From a virus: a stretch of DNA of 32,062 nt. The position numbers and the translations under genes were made by a program. Shown piece by piece: positions 14,965 to 23,553 of the stretch. The stretch's first letter is position 1. Each line of letters starts with the position of its first letter. Below the pieces are notes generated by a model that had not been told where the DNA came from, did no database searches, and saw only the letters and a list, made by a program, of their open reading frames with translations. The DNA lies in the IMG/VR virus record IMGVR_UViG_3300042894_003450, positions 1-32,062 of that record; one strand, given 5' to 3'.

Positions 14965-15879
14965 ATGAATATTCATATACCTGATATACTTGAGAAAAAA
15001 GATTTTAGCTGTTTTACTGAGCTATTCTTTATTATACCATACATTGGACATGACCTCTATAAAACTGTCTTACAGAACGCTAATTGGTGGAATGAGGGAC
15101 TCTTTACAAAATTATACTTCAACGGCTCTATACATAACTTAGCTTCTCTATCTGAATGTGATATAGTGTGTATCCCCTTTAAATACACTCAAGAAGATAT
15201 TCGTATAATCAACATTTGCTCTGAAGCTCAAAAATATAATAAAAAGGTAGTTGCGATTTTTAATGATGATTACACAGGTAGTTTCAATTTACCTGCAAAT
15301 CTCATTTTATTTAGAACATCTGCATGTAAATCAAAACTAGGTAATAATGAACGTATTTTACCTGTCCTTATACCTGATCATTCATCTGTAGTCAATATTA
15401 AACCACAAGAAGATATTAGAGCAACGGTGGGATTTTGTGGACATGCTGAAGGTATACGAGCACGTATATTGCGGAGTGTTGAGAATGTATTAGGTTCTAG
15501 CCAATGTAATTTTATTGTACGCTCTACGTTTTATCATCATACTGGTCAAGTCAATATTAAGACACGTCGTGAATATTGTAAAAATATAGCAGATAATCTC
15601 TTCACTTTATGTATTCGTGGAGCTGGTAATTTTTCATATAGATTTTATGAAGCATTAAGCATGGGTAGAATTCCTATCCTCATCGATACAGATAACGCCT
15701 TACCGTTTGATCGAGAAATTCTCTGGGATAATTATATTATTAAAATACAAGAGAGTGATATAGATAAGCTACCTTCATTAATTAAATCGTGCAAAATAGA
15801 TCCTATTGAAGTGCGTCGTTTATGGGAGGGTTACTTTTCACCAGAAGGCTACACAAATAATTTTTATAAAGACATATAA
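14965..15879 (+). CDS. Exostosin-like glycosyltransferase (GT47-like) 2
   Basis: FTLCIRGAGNFSYRFYEALSMGRIPILIDTDNALPFD (from about residue 213) is the same exostosin-type binding block as in the upstream gene, with R and E positions kept. The 304-residue protein also has VGFCGHAEGIRARIL (about 156-170), matching the FxGxxxxxxR segment before the donor domain of the family. No signal or membrane segment is seen. A 40-base AT-rich gap follows, the first clear gap within the island, which could hold an internal promoter. Confidence 0.75.
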   Translation: MNIHIPDILEKKDFSCFTELFFIIPYIGHDLYKTVLQNANWWNEGLFTKLYFNGSIHNLASLSECDIVCIPFKYTQEDIRIINICSEAQKYNKKVVAIFNDDYTGSFNLPANLILFRTSACKSKLGNNERILPVLIPDHSSVVNIKPQEDIRATVGFCGHAEGIRARILRSVENVLGSSQCNFIVRSTFYHHTGQVNIKTRREYCKNIADNLFTLCIRGAGNFSYRFYEALSMGRIPILIDTDNALPFDREILWDNYIIKIQESDIDKLPSLIKSCKIDPIEVRRLWEGYFSPEGYTNNFYKDI

Positions 15880-15919
15880 TATTTATTTGCAAAATAATTT
15901 TTATTTCATAATATAGTAT

Positions 15920-16717
15920 ATGAGTGTTATTGTTAATCATATTTCAGGGTGCAGACATGGTAATCAGCTATGTCAACACATGTTCGGTAGAATAATATCT
16001 GAAAGGTTAAAATTTAAATTATTTGGAATTGATAAAAATCATAGAGAGTTTTCTTTAAACGGATTTAACCTAAACTACGACCAATCAGGCTACTCATACC
16101 ATGAAACACCTGTACAGTATATTGGTACAAGTAGATCTTATGATTATAGTGAGTCACTCATCTGGGCCCACCCAGATGTTGATTTAGATTCTATATGTAA
16201 TGATACTACACCTCGTAGAATTATATTAGAGGGTTTTTTCCAGAGGAAAAAATATTTTATTCCATATAAAGAGCAAATTAAAACTTGGTATAACTTTATA
16301 AAATACGATATACCTAATGATCATGCAGCTATTCACATTAGATTAGGTGACTTGAGAGAGACAAAACATCCTGATCTGCTGCCAGTTGAGTACTATCACA
16401 ACGCATTAGACATGCTTAACTTTAATAAACTAACTGTATGTACAGATACACCTACAGATAGTGAATACATTCTACCGTTAATTAAAAAATATAATGCACA
16501 AATTTTTACAGGTGATGAACGAGAGACAATTTGTTTTCTCGCTTCACATAATAACTTAGTATTAAGTGTCGGTTCGTTTAGTTTTTGGGCAAGCTTATTT
16601 AGTGAAGGGCAAAACATTATTAATGCTATACCTACAAAAGGTAATAATCGAATTGATCCGAAAAACGGCGTTGATCTATTAATACAAAGTCCAAGCCACA
16701 AATACATAACTTTATGA
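15920..16717 (+). CDS. Fucosyltransferase-like protein (GT11, alpha-1,2 type)
   Basis: The 265-residue product starts with SGCRHGNQLCQHMFG (9-23), matching the GRLGNQLFQ opening of GT11 enzymes. AAIHIRLGD (136-144; H139, R141, G143, D144) corresponds to the GDP-binding HxRRGD motif, and LLPVEYYHNAL follows as in the family. VLSVGSFSFWASLFSE matches the NSTFSWWGA motif. GT11 enzymes transfer L-fucose from GDP-fucose; a phage enzyme could use another GDP-sugar, and a GDP-mannose epimerase-like gene lies at the end of this island. The gene follows an AT-rich gap with TATAGTAT abutting the ATG. Confidence 0.8.
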   Translation: MSVIVNHISGCRHGNQLCQHMFGRIISERLKFKLFGIDKNHREFSLNGFNLNYDQSGYSYHETPVQYIGTSRSYDYSESLIWAHPDVDLDSICNDTTPRRIILEGFFQRKKYFIPYKEQIKTWYNFIKYDIPNDHAAIHIRLGDLRETKHPDLLPVEYYHNALDMLNFNKLTVCTDTPTDSEYILPLIKKYNAQIFTGDERETICFLASHNNLVLSVGSFSFWASLFSEGQNIINAIPTKGNNRIDPKNGVDLLIQSPSHKYITL

Positions 16718-17502
16718 AATTAATAAAAGGTACATCTAAAGGATTCTTTGGAGTTGCAAACGATACTGCAAGACACATTTCGCAGTGCATACAAAATAAC
16801 GAAGAGTGGGTTATCGGTTGGGGAGATGAAACTCTGTATCACGACTCTGCTTACGGAGATAACGTTTGGGAATATTATTTTGAACAACCATTTAAGAAAA
16901 ATCCACCGTATCAAGTAGTACAGGACTATACCGAATTAGCATTACTAAAGGATAATAGTTTCAGATCTACAATGAATTATATCTATACTAATTATTTTAT
17001 TCTTAACGAGGGTACAGAAAGTAAAATATCTAATAATTATAAATTATTTGAAGATAATAAAGTATTGGGAGTTCATATAAGACGTACAGATAAATTTCTA
17101 GTAGGGATGCATGGTACTACATATAGACATACACCTGTTAATTTAGAATTATTTAAAGCGGAAATAGATATGGTGATTGACGACTATGATTACATATATC
17201 TTGCAACAGATTGTACAGACACTGTTAAATATATAAAGGAACTATATGGCAAAAAAGTAATATGTAATATTAATGCAATACGAGGTAATAATACAATCAG
17301 TATTCATAATAACTTTAAAAATGTATCTGGTTATATAAAAGGTCTTAATGTACTTACAGATGTAATTTATTTGTCAAAATGTAAACACCTAATAAGATCA
17401 TCATCAAATGTATCTATAACATCTCTCTATCTCAATTTAGATTTGACTTGGCTTAATGTTAACGAAAAATATCATAACGACTCTGAACAGGAAATTCTTT
17501 GA
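16714..17502 (+). CDS. GT23/NodZ-like (alpha-1,6-fucosyltransferase-type) protein
   Basis: VLGVHIRRTDKF (117-128; H121, R123, R124, D126) is the GDP-sugar-binding HxRRxDK motif of FUT8/NodZ-type transferases. The later block LTDVIYLSKCKHLIRSSSNVSITSLYLN matches the DxxxLSxCxxxxgTxSSxxxxla motif near their C-terminus. The 262-residue protein has no anchor. With the GT11-like gene just upstream (ATGA overlap), the phage encodes two different GT-B enzymes of fucosyltransferase type in tandem, which suggests a glycan carrying fucose or another GDP-derived L-sugar. A 30-base AT-rich gap follows. Confidence 0.75.
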   Translation: MKLIKGTSKGFFGVANDTARHISQCIQNNEEWVIGWGDETLYHDSAYGDNVWEYYFEQPFKKNPPYQVVQDYTELALLKDNSFRSTMNYIYTNYFILNEGTESKISNNYKLFEDNKVLGVHIRRTDKFLVGMHGTTYRHTPVNLELFKAEIDMVIDDYDYIYLATDCTDTVKYIKELYGKKVICNINAIRGNNTISIHNNFKNVSGYIKGLNVLTDVIYLSKCKHLIRSSSNVSITSLYLNLDLTWLNVNEKYHNDSEQEIL

Positions 17503-17532
17503 AATTTTAAGAGTTACGAGTATATAAGTTAT

Positions 17533-18345
17533 ATGATATATCTTCTTACACATATAGGTGGTAAATTTCCCGACTATGTAAAGTATAATATACGGCAAAT
17601 ACATAGAAAAAATAGTAACTGTACAATATATCTATGTGGTGATACAAAACCAGATTTTATAGATGAAAAATATACTTTTATACATACAAGCGAATTAAAT
17701 ATACCTCATACTAATTATTTAATTAATGAGCCTGATCCATTATGGTATGGCTCATTAATGAGAATTTTCTTAATTAATTCTTTTATGCAGAAAGAAAATG
17801 TTGAGGGTATTATACATTTTGATAATGATGTAATGATTTATAGTGATTTTACTAAATTAATAAATGAGTTAGATAGAAAAAATTACATAACACCGCATAA
17901 GTATACTGAGTATACGTTTGGCTTTTCTTATTTAAATAATAAAGATGAATTTAACATATTAACAAATCGTATACTAGAGACTATAGCACACGGCGAATCA
18001 AAAGTTAGACAGATAACAGGAGATGAAATACATGAAATGAGATTATTAGGCTTATGTGGAAATGACTTAATTTCTCCTTTACCTGTACATCCTGAAATAG
18101 GTAGTATTAATGAATTTATTTTCGATCCTTCTTCATACGGTCAGTATATTGGAGGTACTCCAAACGGACATAGTCCTGGCTTTATTGATAAAACACAGCT
18201 AGTGGGTAATTATTTTAGTGAGCAAAAACCAGATATTATCTATAGTCCTGAAGACGAAATTTTTCATTATAGATATGCAGATAAAATATATAAAATTTTT
18301 AATTTGCATGTGCATAGCAAAAAATTAGAAATGTTTTTATTATGA
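17533..18345 (+). CDS. GT-A-type glycosyltransferase
   Basis: The 270-residue product has GIIHFDNDVMIYSDF with D97-N98-D99 as the DxD metal site, after IYLLTHIGGKFPDYVKYNIRQI at the start, which fits the donor-binding strand and helix. WYGSLMRIFLINSFM before the DxD is a pattern seen in several small bacterial and viral transferases. The C-terminal NLHVHSKKLEMF contains a HVHSK segment usual at the end of the same group. The DNA here is more AT-rich than the flanking housekeeping genes. It ends in an ATGA overlap. Donor unknown. Confidence 0.72.
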   Translation: MIYLLTHIGGKFPDYVKYNIRQIHRKNSNCTIYLCGDTKPDFIDEKYTFIHTSELNIPHTNYLINEPDPLWYGSLMRIFLINSFMQKENVEGIIHFDNDVMIYSDFTKLINELDRKNYITPHKYTEYTFGFSYLNNKDEFNILTNRILETIAHGESKVRQITGDEIHEMRLLGLCGNDLISPLPVHPEIGSINEFIFDPSSYGQYIGGTPNGHSPGFIDKTQLVGNYFSEQKPDIIYSPEDEIFHYRYADKIYKIFNLHVHSKKLEMFLL

Positions 18346-19064
18346 AGTTCGACGTTGTAATACCATATTGCGAGAAAGATGAATATACAATTTATAGCTG
18401 CATTGATTCACTTAAAAATATTAGTGAGATTAATAATATATATGTTGTATCTTCAAAAGAATTTACATATAAAAACATAAAATGGGTTAATGAGGATATT
18501 TTTCCGTTTAAAATAGGAGATATAACGAGGCTAAACTCTTCTATTCCACAAGAACGAGCAGGTTGGTATTATCAGCAATTAATAAAATTACATAGTTTTT
18601 TAATTCCTAATATTACAGATAGTTTTTTAATACTAGATTCTGATGTTATATTCTTGAGAGATGTGAATTTTTTTGAGAATAATAAGTTTAAATATAATTA
18701 TTCGCATGAATATACAGCACAATACTTTGAGTGTATGTATCGGTTAAATAATTTTTTTGTAAAGAGTGTAAACATTTCAGGTATTTGTCATCATATGATT
18801 TTTGAAAAGAAAATACTAGATGAAATTTTTAATTTAATAGAACAACCTGGTGAAGAAGTATATGAAACAATAATTAAGGCTGTTACTCACAGTCATATTG
18901 GTTTTTCAGAATATGAACTATACTTTAATTACATTTTTAAAAAATATCCAGAATCTTATACAATAAGGCATCTTAATTACGATGATGTAACAGACTATAA
19001 ATTGTTTTTACAAAATAATAATTATGACTACGTTGCTAACCACGCGTGGAAAAGATTAGAATAA
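18342..19064 (+). CDS. DUF6492-like glycosyltransferase
   Basis: FDVVIPYCEKDEYTIYSCIDSL at the start and FLILDSDVIFLRDV (D99-S100-D101) indicate a GT-A enzyme. RAGWYYQQLIKLHSF before the DxD and SGICHHMIFEKKILDEIF followed by GFSEYELYFNYI match the DUF6492 group (GWxxQQxxKL ... FSEYExY), which I recall from capsule and viral sugar loci. The 240-residue length is typical. It is coupled upstream by ATGA. The next coding region starts 8 bases after its stop. Donor and acceptor unknown. Confidence 0.72.
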   Translation: MKFDVVIPYCEKDEYTIYSCIDSLKNISEINNIYVVSSKEFTYKNIKWVNEDIFPFKIGDITRLNSSIPQERAGWYYQQLIKLHSFLIPNITDSFLILDSDVIFLRDVNFFENNKFKYNYSHEYTAQYFECMYRLNNFFVKSVNISGICHHMIFEKKILDEIFNLIEQPGEEVYETIIKAVTHSHIGFSEYELYFNYIFKKYPESYTIRHLNYDDVTDYKLFLQNNNYDYVANHAWKRLE

Positions 19065-19072
19065 ATTTAATT

Positions 19073-19702
19073 ATGATTAAAACATATACACATAGACACG
19101 GGACATATACATCTGATAAATTTTTAAATTATATAGATAAAACAAAAGTAAAAACTATCGTGGAAGGGGGTAGTAGAGATTTAATTGATGCTTTATTTCT
19201 TGAAGAATATTTTAATGATGCTCACATTCATAGTTTTGAATGTAATATAGAAGCTCATCAGATATGCTTGACAAACTTACAAAGAAGTTTAGGTAGAATA
19301 ACACTCAACTCAATGGCTATGTGTAACGAAAATACACAGCTAAAATTTTACGCGTTTGATCATATTGCGACTGAACATCATGACATTGGAGTCTCTTCAA
19401 TATATAGACATATAAATCCTATCGATGTACCGCAAAAAGAGATAGAAGTTGCAGGTATAAGGTTAGATACGTATTGTAATTTAAATAATATTCAGCAGAT
19501 AGATTTTTTATGTCTAGATGTACAGGGAGCTGAGCAGATAGTTTTAGAAGGTTTAGGTGATATAATAAATAAGCTAACATATTTGGTAGTTGAAAATGAT
19601 AGTATGTTTTATAATGGCGCTCCAACTATTAATCAGACGCTATTAGAAGATTTTAAAATCGTGGATACAATTTGTAACGACATACTTTACATAAGAAAAT
19701 GA
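19073..19702 (+). CDS. FkbM-family methyltransferase 1
   Basis: I choose the ATG at 19073 (209 residues) over a GTG at 19046, because that one overlaps the previous gene and adds only nine non-conserved residues. VKTIVEGGSRDLIDALFLEEYF with EGGSRD is the SAM-binding motif I of FkbM-type enzymes (usually DVGAxxG). HSFECNIE is motif II with the ribose-binding acidic residue. IDFLCLDVQGAEQIVLEGL is the diagnostic FkbM block (D-xQGxE). FkbM enzymes O-methylate sugars or polyketides, so it probably caps a sugar of the glycan. ATGA overlap with the next gene. Confidence 0.82.
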   Translation: MIKTYTHRHGTYTSDKFLNYIDKTKVKTIVEGGSRDLIDALFLEEYFNDAHIHSFECNIEAHQICLTNLQRSLGRITLNSMAMCNENTQLKFYAFDHIATEHHDIGVSSIYRHINPIDVPQKEIEVAGIRLDTYCNLNNIQQIDFLCLDVQGAEQIVLEGLGDIINKLTYLVVENDSMFYNGAPTINQTLLEDFKIVDTICNDILYIRK

Positions 19703-20514
19703 TATCAGGTGAGCAATTTCAACAGTTAGCAGAAATCGGACTATATAGTGATATTAACTGTATTATACGTGATCAAGTTCTCGCCTTTAAACAAAATATT
19801 ATACAGATCGATGAACTAAGCGTTGAAGATATTAAAAAATATAATAAAATATTTGTTTATACACATTGCTTACCACATTTTTTTAATAAATTTTTTAAAT
19901 ATTTAAATCCAGGTACAGTACTTATAACACACAACTCTGATGACTGTATTACAGAGAATTTTTCAACATATTTGAATGGTAATACTATTTCAAAATGGTA
20001 TTGTCAGAATAAACTCATTAGTCACCCTAAACTTTTTTCGCTACCTATAGGACTAGCTAACAGTCAGTGGTCACATGGCGATCAACAACTTATAAAAAAT
20101 ATTAAAGAAACGTGTAAGCAAAAAAACAATTTAATTTTTAAGAATTTCGACAAAAATACAAATAAAGATGAACGTACTCAGTGTGATAATATAACCAATA
20201 AAAACGGTATATACATGTATCCTAAAACTTCTAACAAAGAATATTGGAGTCAACTAGCGAGTAGTTGTTTTGCTATTTCACCTGCTGGAAACGGAATCGA
20301 TTGCCACCGAATATGGGAATGTTTATATCTGCGTACTGTACCAATTGTCTTAAAACATGAAGCTCTAGAGCAGTTTAAACATCTACCTATACTATTTGTA
20401 GATAGTTGGGAAGAAGTTACTATTAGTTTCTTACAATCTAAACTTAATAACTTTATTGATGTAGATTGGAATATAGCTGAGCTAGATATTAATTTTTGGA
20501 AACAAATAATATAA
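19699..20514 (+). CDS. Exostosin-like glycosyltransferase (GT47-like) 3
   Basis: KTSNKEYWSQLASSCFAISPAGNGIDCHRIWECLYLRTVPIVLKHE (from about residue 176) is the exostosin-type donor block, with P-x-GNGxDxHRxWE in place of CPxGxGxxSxRxxE; this variant is common in viral and bacterial members. HPKLFSLPIGLANSQW upstream (about 110-125) is the acceptor-side PxGl segment of the same group. The product is 271 residues with no anchor. It is the third exostosin-like gene of the island. A 44-base AT-rich gap follows. Confidence 0.75.
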   Translation: MISGEQFQQLAEIGLYSDINCIIRDQVLAFKQNIIQIDELSVEDIKKYNKIFVYTHCLPHFFNKFFKYLNPGTVLITHNSDDCITENFSTYLNGNTISKWYCQNKLISHPKLFSLPIGLANSQWSHGDQQLIKNIKETCKQKNNLIFKNFDKNTNKDERTQCDNITNKNGIYMYPKTSNKEYWSQLASSCFAISPAGNGIDCHRIWECLYLRTVPIVLKHEALEQFKHLPILFVDSWEEVTISFLQSKLNNFIDVDWNIAELDINFWKQII

Positions 20515-20558
20515 AAACTTTATATTGAAAGGTAAAATTTTTGTATTAAATACAGTAT

Positions 20559-21320
20559 ATGAGTGATAAGATATGCACGGTTCTTGTAACAAATAATGCT
20601 TATTTTGATAGGTTAATACAAACACTTAATAACATATTATCTTACGAATATCAAGGTGATATATGTATTGTTATAGGTGATGATTTATTAAATTCAGATA
20701 AATTAAATCATTCTTTATTAAAATTAAGTAATATTACTATAAAGCATTTTCCTGATATTGCGTTTACAGAGGAATTTAATAATAAATTTTATTCATTAAA
20801 CCGTGAGGAATTCTGGTCACAAAAAAAATTCCAATATCATAAATTAAATCTTTTTGATATTTTCTTTAAACAGTGGGATTATATATTTTATATAGATTCA
20901 GGAGCAAAGATATATAGCTCTATAATGCCTATTATTAACGCTAAGAAAAAAGACAAATTTGTAGCACATTCAGATGCATATCCTGAATATTTATGGAAAC
21001 TTAAAGTACAATTTATAGAAGAAGATCCTATATTTAATGACTTAGCTAAAAAATATAATTTTGATATAAATTATCCACAAACAACAATCATGCTATATGA
21101 TACATCTATTATAGACTCTAATACATTTACTGATTTAGTAGAGCTTACTGAAGAATGTAAGATTTCAAAGACAAATGATCAAGGTATAATTGCTCTATAT
21201 TTTACTAATATTAAACCTCTTTGGGAACAAATTCAGTTAGAGGACGAAAATACTTGGTTTTATGATTTTGAGCTAAGACCAACTAAATTAAATAAACCGC
21301 ATATTATGTTAAAGCGATAG
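20559..21320 (+). CDS. GT-A-like glycosyltransferase with atypical DSG motif
   Basis: The 253-residue product begins KICTVLVTNNAYFDRLIQTLNNIL (nucleotide-sugar strand and helix) and has WDYIFYIDSGAKIYSSI, in which D113-S114-G115 takes the place of the DxD. Absence of the second Asp may mean weaker metal binding, use of another residue, or a changed mechanism. NYPQTTIMLYDTSII and TNDQGIIALYF in the second half fit the acceptor domain (NDQ/xxN motif of PF03407-like and GT8-like enzymes). It lies between AT-rich gaps of 44 and 33 bases, so it may be a separately acquired unit. Assignment rests on fold pattern only. Confidence 0.6.
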   Translation: MSDKICTVLVTNNAYFDRLIQTLNNILSYEYQGDICIVIGDDLLNSDKLNHSLLKLSNITIKHFPDIAFTEEFNNKFYSLNREEFWSQKKFQYHKLNLFDIFFKQWDYIFYIDSGAKIYSSIMPIINAKKKDKFVAHSDAYPEYLWKLKVQFIEEDPIFNDLAKKYNFDINYPQTTIMLYDTSIIDSNTFTDLVELTEECKISKTNDQGIIALYFTNIKPLWEQIQLEDENTWFYDFELRPTKLNKPHIMLKR

Positions 21321-21353
21321 AATGAATAATTAAAAATATTACCAAATTATAGT

Positions 21354-22025
21354 ATGTCAGAAATAAAAATATGGTCTCTCGACGAAGTAAAAAGCGTCAT
21401 TTTTCAGTACGAGTATAAACAAGTTGAAATATTTAAAAATGTTTTAACAAAAATTAATACCTCTATACCCACTATGATTGAGTTAGGAGCTGCTGAAGGA
21501 CTCTACTCTCTTATGTTTAGCGAATTCTTTGAGCTCAAAAAACAAGCTCATAAAAACATCTGTCTAGAGTTATGTGACCATAAAATTAAAGAAATACATA
21601 AGAACCTACCAACTGCTATAACTCACCATGGATATATTGGAGAGCTCGACATGTCAGATGGAGATGTACAAAATTTGCTTGCTAATCAATCTCTAGATTC
21701 TCAACGTAAATATACTCTTACTGAAATTTTAAAAATTAATAACATTTCAACAGTAGACATTTTACATGTTGATATACAAGGCTCTGAATTGGAATTAGTG
21801 GAAGAACTTGAAGCTAACCAATTGTTTAATAAAATAAGATTTTATTTTATTTCTACACACCGCTTAGCTACTAGAAACACTCATGCACGAGTTCTTGAAT
21901 ATTTTTCTAAGTTTTCTGATGCAGTTATTATATTAAATGAACCTGATCTAGATAATGGCGGTGGTCTTGGAGATAGTTTATTAATAGTGGAAAATATCGG
22001 ATTTAATCATATACTCAGTATATGA
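21354..22025 (+). CDS. FkbM-like methyltransferase 2
   Basis: MIELGAAEGLYSLMF (41-55) is SAM motif I and NICLELCDHK is motif II. VDILHVDIQGSELELVEEL (about 137-155) is the FkbM block with D-IQGSE. The C-terminus (LDNGGGLGDSLLIVEN) fits the closing strands of the fold. At 223 residues it is close to the FkbM gene at 19073 in layout but too different in sequence to be a recent copy, so the two probably methylate different positions or sugars. It ends in an ATGA overlap with the next glycosyltransferase. Confidence 0.8.
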   Translation: MSEIKIWSLDEVKSVIFQYEYKQVEIFKNVLTKINTSIPTMIELGAAEGLYSLMFSEFFELKKQAHKNICLELCDHKIKEIHKNLPTAITHHGYIGELDMSDGDVQNLLANQSLDSQRKYTLTEILKINNISTVDILHVDIQGSELELVEELEANQLFNKIRFYFISTHRLATRNTHARVLEYFSKFSDAVIILNEPDLDNGGGLGDSLLIVENIGFNHILSI

Positions 22026-22870
22026 TTAAAATAGGTTTAGTATGTGTACCTGAAATAGAAATTATTGGACATAGTTTATTTGACAACTTTTATAAAGCTT
22101 TAAAAAATTATGTTAATTCAGAAATTGTATTTGTTAAGTCAGTAAATGACTTAGTCGATTTAAATGCTTTAATTATTGTTGACGAACATCTTTCTTTTAA
22201 TATTGACATTTGGAAAAAACCGGAGTTTATTAATAGAATAAACGAATTAAACTTAAGTACAATAGTCTTTAATTTTGAAAAAGTATATAATAGCTCTTAT
22301 ACTTGGAATGAAGATCATCAAAATAATTTATTACAGATAAAAAATCTACATCAATTTATATCAGATGTAGATGATGCTAAAATACTTAATAAATCATATG
22401 TTAATAGACAATTTTTATCTAGAAGTACTGTATTGGTTCCTCCTATTACAGAAAAAAAAGATGAAATTTTATTTATAGGTCAAATATATCCTGATTATAC
22501 TACTCGTGTAACTTTATTAAAAGATCTTGAGGAAGCTAATTGCGGAGTAAAAATTATTAAAAGTCAAAGAAAATATACATACACTGAATATTTAAATATA
22601 TTAAATGAACACAAATACATACTAAATCCGTTAGGAATGGGAAAATTTCTAAATTTGAGATTTTATGAAGCATTAGAATTAGGATGTACAGTGATACAAC
22701 AATATACAGATAGTATGTTAGAATGGTATCCAGAACTTAATAGACCTGACGTCATTAAGTTTAAAGACGTAGCAGATTTTTTAACCTTAGATTTTAAAAC
22801 TACACCAGGAAAAAATATTTATTTAGAAGATTACTTTAACGAAATAAATCTTAAGTCCTTGTTTAATTAA
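22022..22870 (+). CDS. GT-B-type glycosyltransferase (GT1/exostosin-like)
   Basis: KYILNPLGMGKFLNLRFYEALELGCTVIQQY (from about residue 199) is a GT-B donor-binding block, with R-F-Y-E-A-L-E-L-G in the position of the catalytic-domain E. EILFIGQIYPDYTTRVTLLKDL (about 149-170) matches the FxGxxxxxR segment that begins the second Rossmann domain. The first 140 residues form a less conserved acceptor domain. The DNA is very AT-rich. The product is 282 residues with no anchor, and the gene is followed by a 27-base gap. Confidence 0.68.
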   Translation: MIKIGLVCVPEIEIIGHSLFDNFYKALKNYVNSEIVFVKSVNDLVDLNALIIVDEHLSFNIDIWKKPEFINRINELNLSTIVFNFEKVYNSSYTWNEDHQNNLLQIKNLHQFISDVDDAKILNKSYVNRQFLSRSTVLVPPITEKKDEILFIGQIYPDYTTRVTLLKDLEEANCGVKIIKSQRKYTYTEYLNILNEHKYILNPLGMGKFLNLRFYEALELGCTVIQQYTDSMLEWYPELNRPDVIKFKDVADFLTLDFKTTPGKNIYLEDYFNEINLKSLFN

Positions 22871-22897
22871 TTTGTTGTTAAACTAAACTATAATATT

Positions 22898-23551
22898 ATG
22901 AAAACTATAGAAGAATTAGCTCATTACTACGCTACAGACAAAAGGATGTCTGATCACGGATTCACAAAATTTTACGAAAAACATTTTGAATCTCGTAGGG
23001 ATCAAAAACTTAATATTTGCGAGATAGGTATACTTAATCATCCTGATAAGGTTAATAGACCTTACGAGGGAGCATCTCTATTGATGTGGAGAGATTATTT
23101 TTACAATTCAGGGGTGATTGGTATTGATATTAACGACCATTCGAGATTAAATGGAGAAAGAATTAGAACGTATATGGCAGATCAAGGTAATAGATCTCAA
23201 CTAAAAGATCTATTTCAAGATAAACAATTAGATATAATAATTGAAGATGGAAGTCATTTTATGCACCATCAACAAATTAGTCTTGGAGTATTATTTCGCA
23301 ATTTAAAACCAGGAGGTATTTTTGTAATAGAAGATCTTCATACTTCACACCAAGATATGCTACCTTCATTTAGACGGAATATCGAAGACACTATTACATT
23401 AAACATGTTACAAGATTTTAATAAAACTGGCAGTATCAAAAGTACATGTATGACCGCTGAGGAAATTAACTATCTAAATGATAACATCATGGAGTGTGTA
23501 ATTGAAACGGCGAATATGTCAGAAATAGCATTTTTATATAAGAAAAAATAA
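22898..23551 (+). CDS. SAM-dependent O-methyltransferase (macrocin-O-methyltransferase-like)
   Basis: The 217-residue product has the pattern of MycE/TylF-like sugar O-methyltransferases. YYATDKRMSDHGFTKFYEKHFESRR (10-34) is the lead segment, and NICEIGI (39-45) is SAM motif I. GASLLMWRDYF (58-68) and GVIGIDIND (72-80) are the next blocks. DIIIEDGSHFMHHQQ (112-126) carries the metal-binding D and H residues, and PGGIFVIEDLHTSH follows. These enzymes methylate sugar hydroxyls with Mg2+. It is the third methyltransferase of the island and lies directly before the sugar epimerase. The start is preceded by an AT-rich gap with TATAAT. Confidence 0.82.
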   Translation: MKTIEELAHYYATDKRMSDHGFTKFYEKHFESRRDQKLNICEIGILNHPDKVNRPYEGASLLMWRDYFYNSGVIGIDINDHSRLNGERIRTYMADQGNRSQLKDLFQDKQLDIIIEDGSHFMHHQQISLGVLFRNLKPGGIFVIEDLHTSHQDMLPSFRRNIEDTITLNMLQDFNKTGSIKSTCMTAEEINYLNDNIMECVIETANMSEIAFLYKKK

Positions 23552-23553
23552 TT

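Noticed and set aside
15880-15919. Possible sigma70 promoter (TTGCAA, CATAAT) before the GT11-like gene
   Set aside because: Spacer of 14 bases is too short and the alternative -10 would start transcription inside the gene; kept only as a motif observation.
16226-16244. TTTTTTCC-AGA-GGAAAAAA inverted repeat
   Set aside because: Within the GT11-like gene, loop of three bases, AT-rich stem with no T-tail; probably chance in poly-A/T codons.
16396-16707. 103-codon open frame on the minus strand
   Set aside because: Antisense to the GT11-like gene; composition is that of a mirrored coding strand, with no motif.
19046-19072. GTG start for the FkbM methyltransferase
   Set aside because: Overlaps the previous gene and adds nine residues with no family likeness; the ATG at 19073 is better.
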